Positions 17,731-26,604 of a stretch of 64,000 nucleotides of DNA are shown here, piece after piece. The notes beneath the pieces are model-generated. The model saw only the letters and a list, made by a program, of their open reading frames with translations. It made no database searches and was not told the DNA's origin. Position 1 is the stretch's first letter. Every line of letters starts with the position of its first letter. The stretch lies in assembly GCA_017961235.1 (NCBI GenBank), contig JAGCXQ010000004.1, forward strand, positions 62,001 to 126,000, in the 5' to 3' direction. The stretch comes from Clostridiales bacterium. GTDB lineage: Bacteria; Bacillota; Clostridia; Saccharofermentanales; Saccharofermentanaceae. A program made the position numbers and the translations under genes.

Positions 17731-19220
17731 GCGTCCACCTCCTGTGCCAGCTGAAGTGCCGTCAGAGAAGCTCTCGCCTTATTGAGGCACTCCTGGTATT
17801 CTTTCTCCGGATCGGAGTCGGCAACGATGCCGGCACCGGATCTGACAAATACTTTTCCATTCTTTTTATATGCGATCCGTATCGCGATGCAGGTATCCAT
17901 ATTGCCGGAAAAATCGATATATCCGATCGCTCCGCCATAGATACCACGCTTATTATTCTCCAGTTCCGCGATCAGCTGGCATGCACGGATCTTCGGTGCT
18001 CCGGAGAGTGTTCCGGCCGGGAGGACAGATGCGATGGCATCGAGTGCATCACAGTCCGGACGGATCGTTCCCCGCACCGTAGATCCAATGTGCATCACAT
18101 GAGAGAATCTCTCAATGGAATGAAGTTTCTCGACTTCCACAGAACCAAATGTACTGATCCTGCCAAGGTCATTTCTTCCGAGGTCAACAAGCATGTTGTG
18201 CTCGGCAAGTTCTTTTGGATCGGAAAGAAGATCGACTTCGAGCTGCATATCCTCCGCACGGGTCTTTCCTCTCGGACGTGTTCCGGCCAGCGGGAAGGTG
18301 TGCAGCACACCGTTTTCAAGCTTAACGAGTGTCTCCGGAGATGCGCCGGCGACCTCGACATCCGTGCCGGAGAAATAGAACATATACGGCGACGGATTGA
18401 TGGTGCGGAGTACTCTATACGTATTTAGGAGACTGCCTTCAAACGGAGCTTCGAGACGGTTGCTGAGCACGATCTGGAAGATATCTCCCTCGAAGATATG
18501 GTGCTTGGCCTTCTCGACCATCGCGCAGAATTCGTCTTTTTCAAAGAGCGCCTTTACTTCTCCCAAGAGTTTTCCGGGTTCTTCTTCGGCCTTCTTTCCG
18601 TTACGGATCAGATCCGAGAGGCACTTCAGCGTCTTGATCGCTGCCTCATAGTTCTTTTCGATCTGCTCATCGGAAAGAGTATTCTCTCCATCTGTGATCT
18701 TCATATTCTCGATCAGGATGATCTTCTGCTTTAAGTTATCAAAAGCGATAACCTTGTCAAAGAGCATCAGGTCAACATCCTTAAACTCTTCGGAATCTTC
18801 GACATCCGCTCTTACAGTCGGCTCGCTGTAGCCCAGATAATCGTAGGAGAAATATCCGACCAGACCGCCGGTAAAGGACGGAAGGTAAGGAAATTTCGGA
18901 CTTTTATACTCGGACATGATCTCGCGGAGTACACTCTCCGGATCTTCTGTGTGAATGGTCTTGTCACCGATCGTCATCTCCCCGTTACTGCAGGTGATCG
19001 AGAGTTTCGGCTCAAAGCCCAGGAATGTGTAGCGGCCCCACGTCTCGTCCGCCTGTGCGGATTCGAGCATGTAGCAGTGGGTCGAGACGTTCTTCAGGAT
19101 ACGCATCGTCTCGATCGGCGTGGTGAAATCGGAGAGGATCTCGCAGCTTACAGGAACGACACTATACTTCCCTGTCTTTGCGATGTCTCTGACCTCATCG
19201 ATCTTCGGCAAAATATTCAT
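17727..19220 (-). CDS. trpE: Anthranilate synthase component I
   Basis: The chorismate-using subunit and committed step of tryptophan synthesis. The 497 residues include the N-terminal tryptophan-binding region with the LESA feedback motif (about residues 52-55), and the C-terminal chorismate-binding domain with PAGTLSGAPKIRA and the GGAIGYIDFSGNMDTCIAIR core. First gene of the operon: AAGGAGG stands just before the ATG, downstream of the T-box terminator. Allosteric inhibition by tryptophan plus tRNA-sensing attenuation would give two layers of control. Confidence 0.97.
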   Translation of the reverse strand: MNILPKIDEVRDIAKTGKYSVVPVSCEILSDFTTPIETMRILKNVSTHCYMLESAQADETWGRYTFLGFEPKLSITCSNGEMTIGDKTIHTEDPESVLREIMSEYKSPKFPYLPSFTGGLVGYFSYDYLGYSEPTVRADVEDSEEFKDVDLMLFDKVIAFDNLKQKIILIENMKITDGENTLSDEQIEKNYEAAIKTLKCLSDLIRNGKKAEEEPGKLLGEVKALFEKDEFCAMVEKAKHHIFEGDIFQIVLSNRLEAPFEGSLLNTYRVLRTINPSPYMFYFSGTDVEVAGASPETLVKLENGVLHTFPLAGTRPRGKTRAEDMQLEVDLLSDPKELAEHNMLVDLGRNDLGRISTFGSVEVEKLHSIERFSHVMHIGSTVRGTIRPDCDALDAIASVLPAGTLSGAPKIRACQLIAELENNKRGIYGGAIGYIDFSGNMDTCIAIRIAYKKNGKVFVRSGAGIVADSDPEKEYQECLNKARASLTALQLAQEVDA

Positions 19221-19303
19221 TTCAGTCCTCCTTTTCTTCCGGATCTCCGATTCTGCTGTGTTGGGGAAGCAGATCTTCCTTCCGGGATCGAGCCGAGGGC
19301 AAC

Positions 19304-19597
19304 AAAAAAGCCCTCGACAGATTCTTTTCTGTCAAGGGCGAATGAGCAATTACTTGCCGCGTCCGCGGTGCCACCTTGTTTCACGATATGACTCGTGCGC
19401 TTAGCGAGATACCAACATATCCCCGGCATATGACGTCTGCCCCACGTCGCAGAATACTCTGGGATATCCCCATTTGACTGCGCCCTCAGCGGTCCATTTG
19501 ACAACTTGTTTCTTACCTGATTCTCAGCCTCGCAGGTTCTCTGTAAAGGCATCATTGCCGTTATCTCCGCGTCAACGGTTTAAACAATATTCAATTT
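19304..19597 (-). promoter_or_regulatory. T-box leader (tRNA-sensing attenuator) of the trp operon
   Basis: On the minus strand the conserved T-box core AAGGTGGCACCGCGG lies at 19377-19363. An intrinsic terminator follows: stem 19339-19329 with 19320-19310, then six T at 19309-19304. The upstream roughly 200 bases are structured like Stem I. A TGG triplet followed by A (19496-19494) is the best specifier candidate, matching tRNA-Trp; a second TGG lies at 19472-19470. Uncharged tRNA-Trp would stabilise the antiterminator and allow trpE transcription. Core and terminator are clear; the specifier position is inferred. Confidence 0.93.
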
Positions 19598-19603
19598 GTA
19601 GCG

Positions 19604-19632
19604 ATAATAGCATAGTGAAATAGCGCTGTCAA
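19604..19632 (-). promoter_or_regulatory. Promoter of the trp operon
   Basis: A consensus TTGACA (19632-19627), a 17-base spacer and TATTAT (19609-19604) on the minus strand, placing the start near 19597, just upstream of the T-box leader. Confidence 0.85.
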
Positions 19633-19670
19633 TACACTTCCCGCCTTTTTGTAACAGTTTCCTTCCCTTT

Positions 19671-20558
19671 TCAGGCCGGCATGGAATAAAGAGCGATGAT
19701 CGCCATTCCCGAAAAGAGCATGATCCCGGAGATCGATCCTGCAACCGCATACCGGACCGGCTTATGGTGCTCCCGGTCGATCAGCATCATTGCAGTAACG
19801 ACCAGAACCGGAGCCGCACAGGAAAGAAACAGATATGATCCAAGAAGCTGCAAGGAATCAACCTTGGTTATGTCTGCCGTTTCTCCCTTCGTCAGCAGAT
19901 GTCCGACATACCCGAGGCCCGCCGAGACGAAGTTATTTCCGAAGTGCAGAAGCATCGGAAGAAGGATATTATTCTTCTTGACCATGAGATACGACAGCAT
20001 AGCTCCGAGCACTGCCGTATTCAGGAACCGAAGCGGCGACCAGTGCATGATCCCGAAGAACACCCCCATGATAAATATGATGAGCCAGTCATGCTTCAGG
20101 CTCCGGAAATGTGAGAGTACACATCCTCTCTCCATCGCTTCTTCGCAGATCGCCGGAAGGACAGCCATGATCAGCACCAGAACAGGGAAATTCATATTTC
20201 CATAGATAAAGTCATTTAGTCCCGAGACTTCTTCCCGGAAGGATAGAGGAAGGATGGTCAGAGATATTCCGATACAGAGCATGCTAAGCATAAACCCGGC
20301 GATTCCAAGGATCACCGTCCCGAAGAACTCCGTCATCGAGATCTTCTTCACCGGGAACATCTCTTTGAGTTTCACCTTTCGGATCAGACAGTACCCCACC
20401 GCCACAACAAGAAACATCAGTTCCGACAGCACCAGTCCCGGAATACCGAGATTACGCTGCATCGCAGATCCCGCCGTCAGAAACAGCACGAGAAAGCCGG
20501 CCTGTGCCACAAAGCCCATCCACGGCCTCAGTTTCTTCTGATTCGAGAGCTGTTCCAT
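19671..20558 (-). CDS. CPBP-family intramembrane metalloprotease
   Basis: The start is the ATG at 20558, nine bases after AAGGAG; the frame's GTG at 20576 would place the binding site inside the gene. About 295 residues with seven to eight predicted membrane helices. The family's active-site motifs are intact: E139-E140-x3-R144, FGIMH with H172, and H205-x3-N209. CPBP (Abi/CAAX-like) proteases act on prenylated proteins in eukaryotes. Bacterial members serve in bacteriocin self-immunity and protein secretion; no bacteriocin genes are seen here. A TATAAT box lies at 20595-20590 without a clear -35. Confidence 0.85.
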   Translation of the reverse strand: MEQLSNQKKLRPWMGFVAQAGFLVLFLTAGSAMQRNLGIPGLVLSELMFLVVAVGYCLIRKVKLKEMFPVKKISMTEFFGTVILGIAGFMLSMLCIGISLTILPLSFREEVSGLNDFIYGNMNFPVLVLIMAVLPAICEEAMERGCVLSHFRSLKHDWLIIFIMGVFFGIMHWSPLRFLNTAVLGAMLSYLMVKKNNILLPMLLHFGNNFVSAGLGYVGHLLTKGETADITKVDSLQLLGSYLFLSCAAPVLVVTAMMLIDREHHKPVRYAVAGSISGIMLFSGMAIIALYSMPA

Positions 20559-20597
20559 CGTCAGTTTCTCCTTCACTATTCTGGTTTATATTATAAC

Positions 20598-20632
20598 GTT
20601 AAAAGAGTTAGCCGGAAGCTAACTCTTTTAAC
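20598..20632 (-). terminator. Terminator of the second secreted protein gene
   Basis: A 15-bp perfect stem (GTTAAAAGAGTTAGC and its complement) with a 5-base loop. The stem's own AAAAGA/TCTTTT arms supply the U-rich end, so it could work in both directions. A smaller GGAAGC/GCTTCC hairpin sits between it and the stop codon. Confidence 0.8.
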
Positions 20633-20690
20633 AGATCTCAATATAGTACTACCGGAAGCATCCACGCTTCCAGAAGTAGAAGCCGTAACC

Positions 20691-23600
20691 TTACTGCACT
20701 CCTAAGTAGGCCATAAATGCCTGATGGAACAGGTAAAGTGCTCTACAAATGTTCTGCACCTCAGGCTCATAGGAATCATCCTGAAGGACATTATAGCAGT
20801 ATGTCATCGGATTGTAGGTCACCTTGTATTCCTCACCGTTAACGGTTACCGTCAATTCCATAGGCGTGTTCAGATCCACTGCATTGATTCCGCGGATACG
20901 TGCGATCTGATATCCGTCTTTAGTAGATTTCTGAACTTCTCTGCTACCGCAGCTGAAGGTCAGCTTCTCATCGCTCTTAAAATACAGAGAAAGCGTAGTC
21001 TCCGACTTCAGTGAAAGAGTTGCCCCTTCAAAGCTCACCCCATCCGGAAGATCTGTTTCTGCCGGATCATAGGGCTTGTTGATGAGCTGCGCCGTAACAC
21101 CGGAAAGGTTCTTCTCCTGATCCGAAAGATCTGCATTCGCGAGATTATCTGTATTCACATCGAAATACATCTGCGCAGAAGCTCCATAGTTCAGTAGTGC
21201 TTTTACCAGGCGGATCGTCTTGGCATCGTATTTACCTTCCTCTGCAGAGAGAATATACGAAGCATACTCTTTTACAGAATATGTGTAGAGCTCTCCTACG
21301 CGGTCTGTATCCACGAGCTGTGCGGAGATTGTGCCCGTCATGTCTTTCGCGGCCACCTTACACTTAAAGATGTAGTAGGTCTTACCATCGATCTCGACCG
21401 GCTTATCTACCACCTCGCTGACCGTGACTGTCTGAGTATCAGTTTTGCTGCCATTAGGAACCGTGAAAACCATCTTGGCAGTCGCACTGTTAAGGATGCT
21501 CTGATCAAGTTCCATGTAGAAATTAACGGCAATATCACCATCCAGACTTACTGTGTATCCCGCCAGGTTCTCTCCTAACTTATCATCAGGCATAAGGAAC
21601 GGAAGCGCAACATCATCGATATTCAGTCTGAACTGGTCCGTTACATCAAAGTGTCTGATTGCAACATAGACATTCTTTCCGCTGAAGTTACTGAGATCAC
21701 CGGTATATTCTGTCCATACATTTGAAGATGTGTATACAGGCGAGATCTGCGTCCACTTAGTGAGATCAATACCCTCCGCAAGATCGACGTTTTCCACTTC
21801 CGCCGCATAGAGAGCAAATGTCTCATAGTAATACTCCTTATCCTGTCCGATTGCCCAAACGGCTACCGTCTTTGTTCCATTCGGATCAACTACACCGGCA
21901 GGAGCTATTGCCCAGTTATCCGGAGTTAATGGGCCTTGATAATTGATATAGGACTCAGAGTAAATAACCGCTCCCTCGTCTCCGGAATGCGTTTTTATTC
22001 CTTCAGTATTCAAATTTGTTAACCAGTTGTTTCCATCTCCATCACTATCGATGAAGATCCATCCATCATCTTCAGGCTCAGAAGTAAAATCATAATACAC
22101 CGCGTAATCCCACTGTGCATACAAGTCAATAGAATACGCTCTTCCGATTTCCTCACCTGGCATATAGGAATCTCCCTGCCCGTCCGCTTGCGTATTCCAG
22201 CCTGCGAAAAGATAGTGCGGACGGAAGAACGGATTTCCTGCAACCTCGTTTGTGTCCTGATTAAAATCCTCTATAAATGTTTGATCAGAACCGTCATTTG
22301 AATGATAGGTCACATGGTCACCGGCCTCCCACTGGGCATACAGCACCATATCACCGGAGATACTGATGATTTCAGAATCGGCATATGCTTCTCCCAGACC
22401 ATCTGCCTGTGTATTCCATCCTGCAAACACATATCCTGCTCTGGTAAACGGATTCTTGGGAAGAGTAAATGTGTCCATATTGGAAACTACACATCTAACA
22501 TCACTTTCATCACTTCCGTTTGATTTCAGCGTAACAAACGCAGTTCCATCTGTCGTATAAATCTTAAGAGTATTCTTATATTCTGTCACTGAACTATCGA
22601 TGTTCCCGGGTTCTACATAATTAGAATCCGTATAATAAAATCGTGTGCAATTGAAATCCGTTTGATAAATAGAAAAATAGAAATCGTCTGCAACATATGA
22701 CCCTGACTCATCAATGAAGATGACCAAAAGATTCTTGGAAGTGTCATGATGATATGTTTGGTTAAACGGAATTACTGACCAACCTGCGCCTTTGAATGAA
22801 AAAGTACCATCAAAGACCAGTTCCGCATTCTCTAAAATCCCTTCCTCATCCGAAGGATTCATCTCGGCGAGATCGGCGAGAGTTGTATCTAAAAGATACA
22901 CTTTTCCTCTTCGAGAAGCCGTTCTGTCAGATAAAAGATTAATTGCTATTGCTTCAATCTCCGAGCAGTCTCCGATTTCTTCAGCCATGTAGATCTGTTC
23001 AGAGTAACTGTAGTTAAAATACAGCTGAATCGGAAGGGCGGTTGCTGACGTTTCGATTTTTCCTACTATGAAAGATTTGTTTTCATTCTTCCACATAGCA
23101 TAAAGAGTCAAATCACTATCCAGTGTTAAAACGTCTCTAAGTGAATATACAGTTCCGGATCCGTTAGATTCAGTATTCCATCCTATCAATGTATACCCAT
23201 CGCGGGAGAACTCCTCACATTCCAAAACCACGTCTTTTGTCGGATCAAAATCCTGCTCAGCAGAGCTTCCTGAACCATCATTAGCCATATAAGTAATCGA
23301 CTTCATTTGAATCCATTCCGCATACAGTACCGTATCTCCGGTCAGGTTGATAGTGGATTCAACATTATAATGGGTGCCGTTACTCTCAGGATCAGTATTC
23401 CACCCCTTAAAAATATACCCATCGCGTGTGAAAATCTCACCTGCCAGCTTCACTTTTTCAGCCGGATCAAACTTCTGCTCAGAAGATGTATCTGTGTCAT
23501 CGTTAGCCATATAGGTAATCGTATTCATTGCGACCCATTCAGCATACAGTATCGTATCCCCGGTCAGTTCAATACTGGCTCCAAGACTATAATGTGTACC

Positions 23601-24647
23601 TTTGCCCTCAGCGTCAGTATTCCAGCCCGTTAAAATAAATCCGTCGCGGGAGAAAATCTTTCCTTTCAGGTTCACTTCTTCAGCCGGAACACATTCCTGT
23701 GTAGATGAACGATCTGAGCCATCATTAGCCATATAAGTAATCGTATCCGCGTCGATCCATTCTGCATAGAGTGTCATATTTCCGGTCAATTCGATCGGGT
23801 CTCCGGCATTATAATGGGTACCGTTACCATTACGATCAGTATTCCATCCGACCAATACATGTCCGGCATATTGGGGAGTGACATCTGCAATATGTACGTC
23901 TAACTCGACAGCATAATAGGTTGTACCTGAAGCAGTTCCTGAATAGTTATTATAATCATACATCAGTGTATATTCAGGTATGGGAGAAGAAAACAGTCTC
24001 AGTTTATTCTTATACGAGAAAGTTTTAGATTCGCCGATTGTATCACCAGGTTTTATTTCTTGCGATTCGGTATATCTAGTTAATGAACAGGTTGTATCGG
24101 AATAATAAGTATCAAACTCTGTAATATAACTACTCGAGCTCTCTTCTTTGTTGATTACAATAACCATCAGGTTTTTGTCTGTTTCTCGTGTAAAGGATTG
24201 ATTCAGCTGGAAATACCTCCACGCGGTCTTAGTAGGAAAAAACGCTCCGCTGTATACTAATGTAGCATCGTCAATCAGCACGGCATCACTCGAATCTGTA
24301 AAACTACTCTTTTCCGTATTAAGAAGATAGATATCACAAAACGATACCAGACCGCTTTCCTCTTCCACCTTAAATCCCAGCGCAGAAATAGTCGTAACGC
24401 CATCCAGTTCATCAGCTGTATAAATCTGCTCAGAAAATCCATTCTGATTCTTATAAACCGGCAAATAACGTGATGACTTAGTATTTTCCGCATCCTTGCC
24501 GAGCTCCACATACTGGATTTCCCCATCAGCATTCACTACGCCTGACTTTCCTGTCAGACATGAGAGAAGCTGTACCGGCAAAGCCGTAATTGTCATCGAC
24601 AGTACCAGCATCAGGGCGACCGCGATTTTCTTTGTTCTTCCTCTCAT
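20691..24647 (-). CDS. Giant secreted protein with InlB-type repeats and a shared C-terminal module
   Basis: A 1318-residue exported protein. Residues 1-40 are a signal peptide. Approximate order: a beta domain (44-225), four InlB/Flg_new-type repeats (about 229-520), a second copy of the same beta domain (about 525-715), two further InlB-type repeats (to about 850), a choice-of-anchor/cleaved-adhesin-like domain (about 850-1020), and a 290-residue C-terminal module (about 1027-1318) also found in the protein at 2862-6308. Repeats end in GWNT followed by LYAEW or LYAQW. Such repeats occur in bacterial adhesins. There is no LPxTG or transmembrane anchor. Adhesion or polymer binding is inferred. 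Confidence 0.82.
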   Translation of the reverse strand: MRGRTKKIAVALMLVLSMTITALPVQLLSCLTGKSGVVNADGEIQYVELGKDAENTKSSRYLPVYKNQNGFSEQIYTADELDGVTTISALGFKVEEESGLVSFCDIYLLNTEKSSFTDSSDAVLIDDATLVYSGAFFPTKTAWRYFQLNQSFTRETDKNLMVIVINKEESSSSYITEFDTYYSDTTCSLTRYTESQEIKPGDTIGESKTFSYKNKLRLFSSPIPEYTLMYDYNNYSGTASGTTYYAVELDVHIADVTPQYAGHVLVGWNTDRNGNGTHYNAGDPIELTGNMTLYAEWIDADTITYMANDGSDRSSTQECVPAEEVNLKGKIFSRDGFILTGWNTDAEGKGTHYSLGASIELTGDTILYAEWVAMNTITYMANDDTDTSSEQKFDPAEKVKLAGEIFTRDGYIFKGWNTDPESNGTHYNVESTINLTGDTVLYAEWIQMKSITYMANDGSGSSAEQDFDPTKDVVLECEEFSRDGYTLIGWNTESNGSGTVYSLRDVLTLDSDLTLYAMWKNENKSFIVGKIETSATALPIQLYFNYSYSEQIYMAEEIGDCSEIEAIAINLLSDRTASRRGKVYLLDTTLADLAEMNPSDEEGILENAELVFDGTFSFKGAGWSVIPFNQTYHHDTSKNLLVIFIDESGSYVADDFYFSIYQTDFNCTRFYYTDSNYVEPGNIDSSVTEYKNTLKIYTTDGTAFVTLKSNGSDESDVRCVVSNMDTFTLPKNPFTRAGYVFAGWNTQADGLGEAYADSEIISISGDMVLYAQWEAGDHVTYHSNDGSDQTFIEDFNQDTNEVAGNPFFRPHYLFAGWNTQADGQGDSYMPGEEIGRAYSIDLYAQWDYAVYYDFTSEPEDDGWIFIDSDGDGNNWLTNLNTEGIKTHSGDEGAVIYSESYINYQGPLTPDNWAIAPAGVVDPNGTKTVAVWAIGQDKEYYYETFALYAAEVENVDLAEGIDLTKWTQISPVYTSSNVWTEYTGDLSNFSGKNVYVAIRHFDVTDQFRLNIDDVALPFLMPDDKLGENLAGYTVSLDGDIAVNFYMELDQSILNSATAKMVFTVPNGSKTDTQTVTVSEVVDKPVEIDGKTYYIFKCKVAAKDMTGTISAQLVDTDRVGELYTYSVKEYASYILSAEEGKYDAKTIRLVKALLNYGASAQMYFDVNTDNLANADLSDQEKNLSGVTAQLINKPYDPAETDLPDGVSFEGATLSLKSETTLSLYFKSDEKLTFSCGSREVQKSTKDGYQIARIRGINAVDLNTPMELTVTVNGEEYKVTYNPMTYCYNVLQDDSYEPEVQNICRALYLFHQAFMAYLGVQ
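22090..23960 (-). repeat. InlB-type tandem repeats (about 219 bp units)
   Basis: Four consecutive units of about 73 codons and two more after an intervening domain. Each contains an ITYMANDG-like start and a GWNT...GTHY...LYAEW end. DNA similarity is highest in the GWNT and LYAEW blocks (for example near 23330, 23550 and 23770), indicating internal duplication. Boundaries are approximate. Confidence 0.75.
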
Positions 24648-24747
24648 AGCAACCTCCTTGAAATCAAAGCATCAAAACACACTATATCAGCTTCGTGAAA
24701 TCAAGAATATTTTACCATGAGGAGCATTCGCTGCCAACAAAAAACAC

Positions 24748-25911
24748 TCAGATGTAATCCATAAATACCTGATTGGCAAGATCGAAGCCCTTCTCTGTCA
24801 GACGGTAGATTCCATCCTCAAACCCAACAAGTCCGGCATTCATTTCTTTTCCTATTTCCGCGCCAAAAGCACTCTCCACGGTCATTCCGAACCTTTCCAG
24901 GAAGGCTTCTTCGCCCACGCCGGCTCTGGTTCTAAATCCGAGCATCATATACTCTTTCATGCGATCTTCAGGAGAGAGGATCTCTTCCGTGATGAGAACA
25001 TCCTCTTTCTTTACATCTGTCACTCGAAGCGCTGCGATATACGCATCCAGCGTCTCGGCATGCCGGCCGCGCTCTTTTCCCAGATAGTAATGTGCGCCGA
25101 CGCCAAATGCGAAGTAAGGTTCTGCTCTCCAGTACATCGAGTTGTGACGGCTCTCATACCCCGGAACAGCCATGTTGCTGATCTCATAGTGCACATAGCC
25201 TTTTCCGGCAAGACGCGATGTCACATAGTGGTACATCTCTCGGTCCTGTTCCTGCGTGACATACTTCTCGATATCGCCGCCCAGCCGTGCATAAAGCGGA
25301 GTTCCTTCCTCCAGGATCAGGGAATAGAGAGATATATGCGGGATCTCTTTTTGCAGGAAGAAGTCGAGCGTTTTCCTGATGCTGTCCATCGTCTGTCCGG
25401 GGATCCCGAGCATCATGTCACAGGAGATATTGGTAAAGCCGGCGAGTCCGGCAGCTTTCACCGCCTTTTTTGCCGCCTCCGCATCGTGGATCCTTCCGAG
25501 CGTCCGAAGTACATTATCGTCGAGGCTCTGGATCCCCATTGATAGTCTGTTGATCCCTTCTTCGCGAAAAGCACTCAGCTTCGCGCTATCGATCGTTCCG
25601 GGATTGGCTTCGAGCGTGATCTCACAGCCGTCCGCGATCCCGAATGTTTCCCTCAGAGCGGACAGGATCCTTCCGGCCTGCGATGGTGTCAGAAGCGATG
25701 GAGTTCCTCCGCCGAAATAGATCGTCTCCAGCTGCCGTTCCTTCTGTTCTTCCGCCGGGAACCACTTCGGCGTGATCTCTATTTCCCTGCACACCGCATC
25801 GATGTATGCATCGATACATGCATGTGACTTTTCGTCTGCGAACGAAAGGAAATCGCAGTACGCGCATTTTCTTACGCAGAAAGGGATATGGATATATGCA
25901 CTCTCAGGCAT
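24748..25911 (-). CDS. hemW: Radical SAM heme chaperone HemW
   Basis: A 387-residue radical SAM protein with the HemW/HemN-type cluster motif C12-x3-C16-x2-C19. The C in the next position of HemN's CxxxCxxCxC is absent (CxxCDF), as in HemW. Glycine-rich YFGGGTPS and the SLYSLILEEGTP motif follow, then the C-terminal HemN-like domain. HemW binds heme and delivers it to respiratory enzymes, and lacks coproporphyrinogen oxidase activity. Its start overlaps the DUF4276 gene by eight bases, an unusual neighbour. Elsewhere hemW more often follows lepA or sits near hrcA. Confidence 0.88.
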   Translation of the reverse strand: MPESAYIHIPFCVRKCAYCDFLSFADEKSHACIDAYIDAVCREIEITPKWFPAEEQKERQLETIYFGGGTPSLLTPSQAGRILSALRETFGIADGCEITLEANPGTIDSAKLSAFREEGINRLSMGIQSLDDNVLRTLGRIHDAEAAKKAVKAAGLAGFTNISCDMMLGIPGQTMDSIRKTLDFFLQKEIPHISLYSLILEEGTPLYARLGGDIEKYVTQEQDREMYHYVTSRLAGKGYVHYEISNMAVPGYESRHNSMYWRAEPYFAFGVGAHYYLGKERGRHAETLDAYIAALRVTDVKKEDVLITEEILSPEDRMKEYMMLGFRTRAGVGEEAFLERFGMTVESAFGAEIGKEMNAGLVGFEDGIYRLTEKGFDLANQVFMDYI

Positions 25912-26569
25912 GGATCACCTGCTTCAGTGCGCCGCTAAGGGCAAGTTCAAATTTCTTAAAACTCGGAGAGACATTATTCCCGGGCACCATATACTTCGAG
26001 ATCTTCTCCGCCCAGGTCGCTTTGTACTGCCCGATGGCAGGATATCCGATCCGCTTGACCCTCGGGGACTGTTCCTTCAGAAGCACGTCGCACAGGACCT
26101 CCCAGGTCCCGCAGATACTGTCCTGTTCATATTTGGAAAGCCTCTCCAGATCCGCATCCGGATAGGCCATGACCAGCGCGTTTTTGTCCGCCAGCATCCA
26201 GCTCTCCATTTCCTCCACGGAGATGGCGATGACCGTAGAAAGTCCTCCTGCATATTTCCTGCAGGTGCCCTTTAGGCGGCTCATTAATTCTTCCGGATCA
26301 TGGTCATCGGAGTCGATACATACGATCACGATCGTGTCCGTTCCCGCATAGACCTTGTCATATGCGCGCAGTTTCGCCGGCAGGAGCTCCAGCAGTCCTG
26401 CTGCAAAAGGCTCCGGCTTCGCATCCGGGTTATTCGGCCAGTAGCCGCATCCTCTGTGCGGGCGAAGATGGCATGAATAATCGGATGTAAATTCTTTTAT
26501 GATACATCTGGTCAGGCGTTCCAGTACTACGCCGCCGGATCTGTCTTCAGTTAAGATCTCCACTCTCAT
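25904..26569 (-). CDS. DUF4276-family (Toprim-like) protein
   Basis: A 221-residue protein with the layout of DUF4276 proteins: an early acidic residue in ILTED (E8), a hydrophobic strand ending in D86-S-D88-D89 (VIVCIDSDDHD), and ExExW-like VEEMESWMLAD (E119-E122, W124, D128). These match a Toprim-type metal site. Family members are usually encoded beside an AAA/ABC-type ATPase, as here (35 bp downstream of it). Such pairs recall OLD/RloAB/PARIS-type defence modules, where the Toprim part is a nuclease. The family call is from memory of motifs; activity and role are inferred. Confidence 0.72.
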   Translation of the reverse strand: MRVEILTEDRSGGVVLERLTRCIIKEFTSDYSCHLRPHRGCGYWPNNPDAKPEPFAAGLLELLPAKLRAYDKVYAGTDTIVIVCIDSDDHDPEELMSRLKGTCRKYAGGLSTVIAISVEEMESWMLADKNALVMAYPDADLERLSKYEQDSICGTWEVLCDVLLKEQSPRVKRIGYPAIGQYKATWAEKISKYMVPGNNVSPSFKKFELALSGALKQVIHA

Positions 26570-26604
26570 CGCGGGCTGCTGATCCTTTCTATTGTCATTT
26601 CCTA

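Noticed and set aside
24648..24747. Promoter of the InlB-repeat protein
   Set aside because: A TATAGT-like box is present, but no -35 at a proper spacing could be found.
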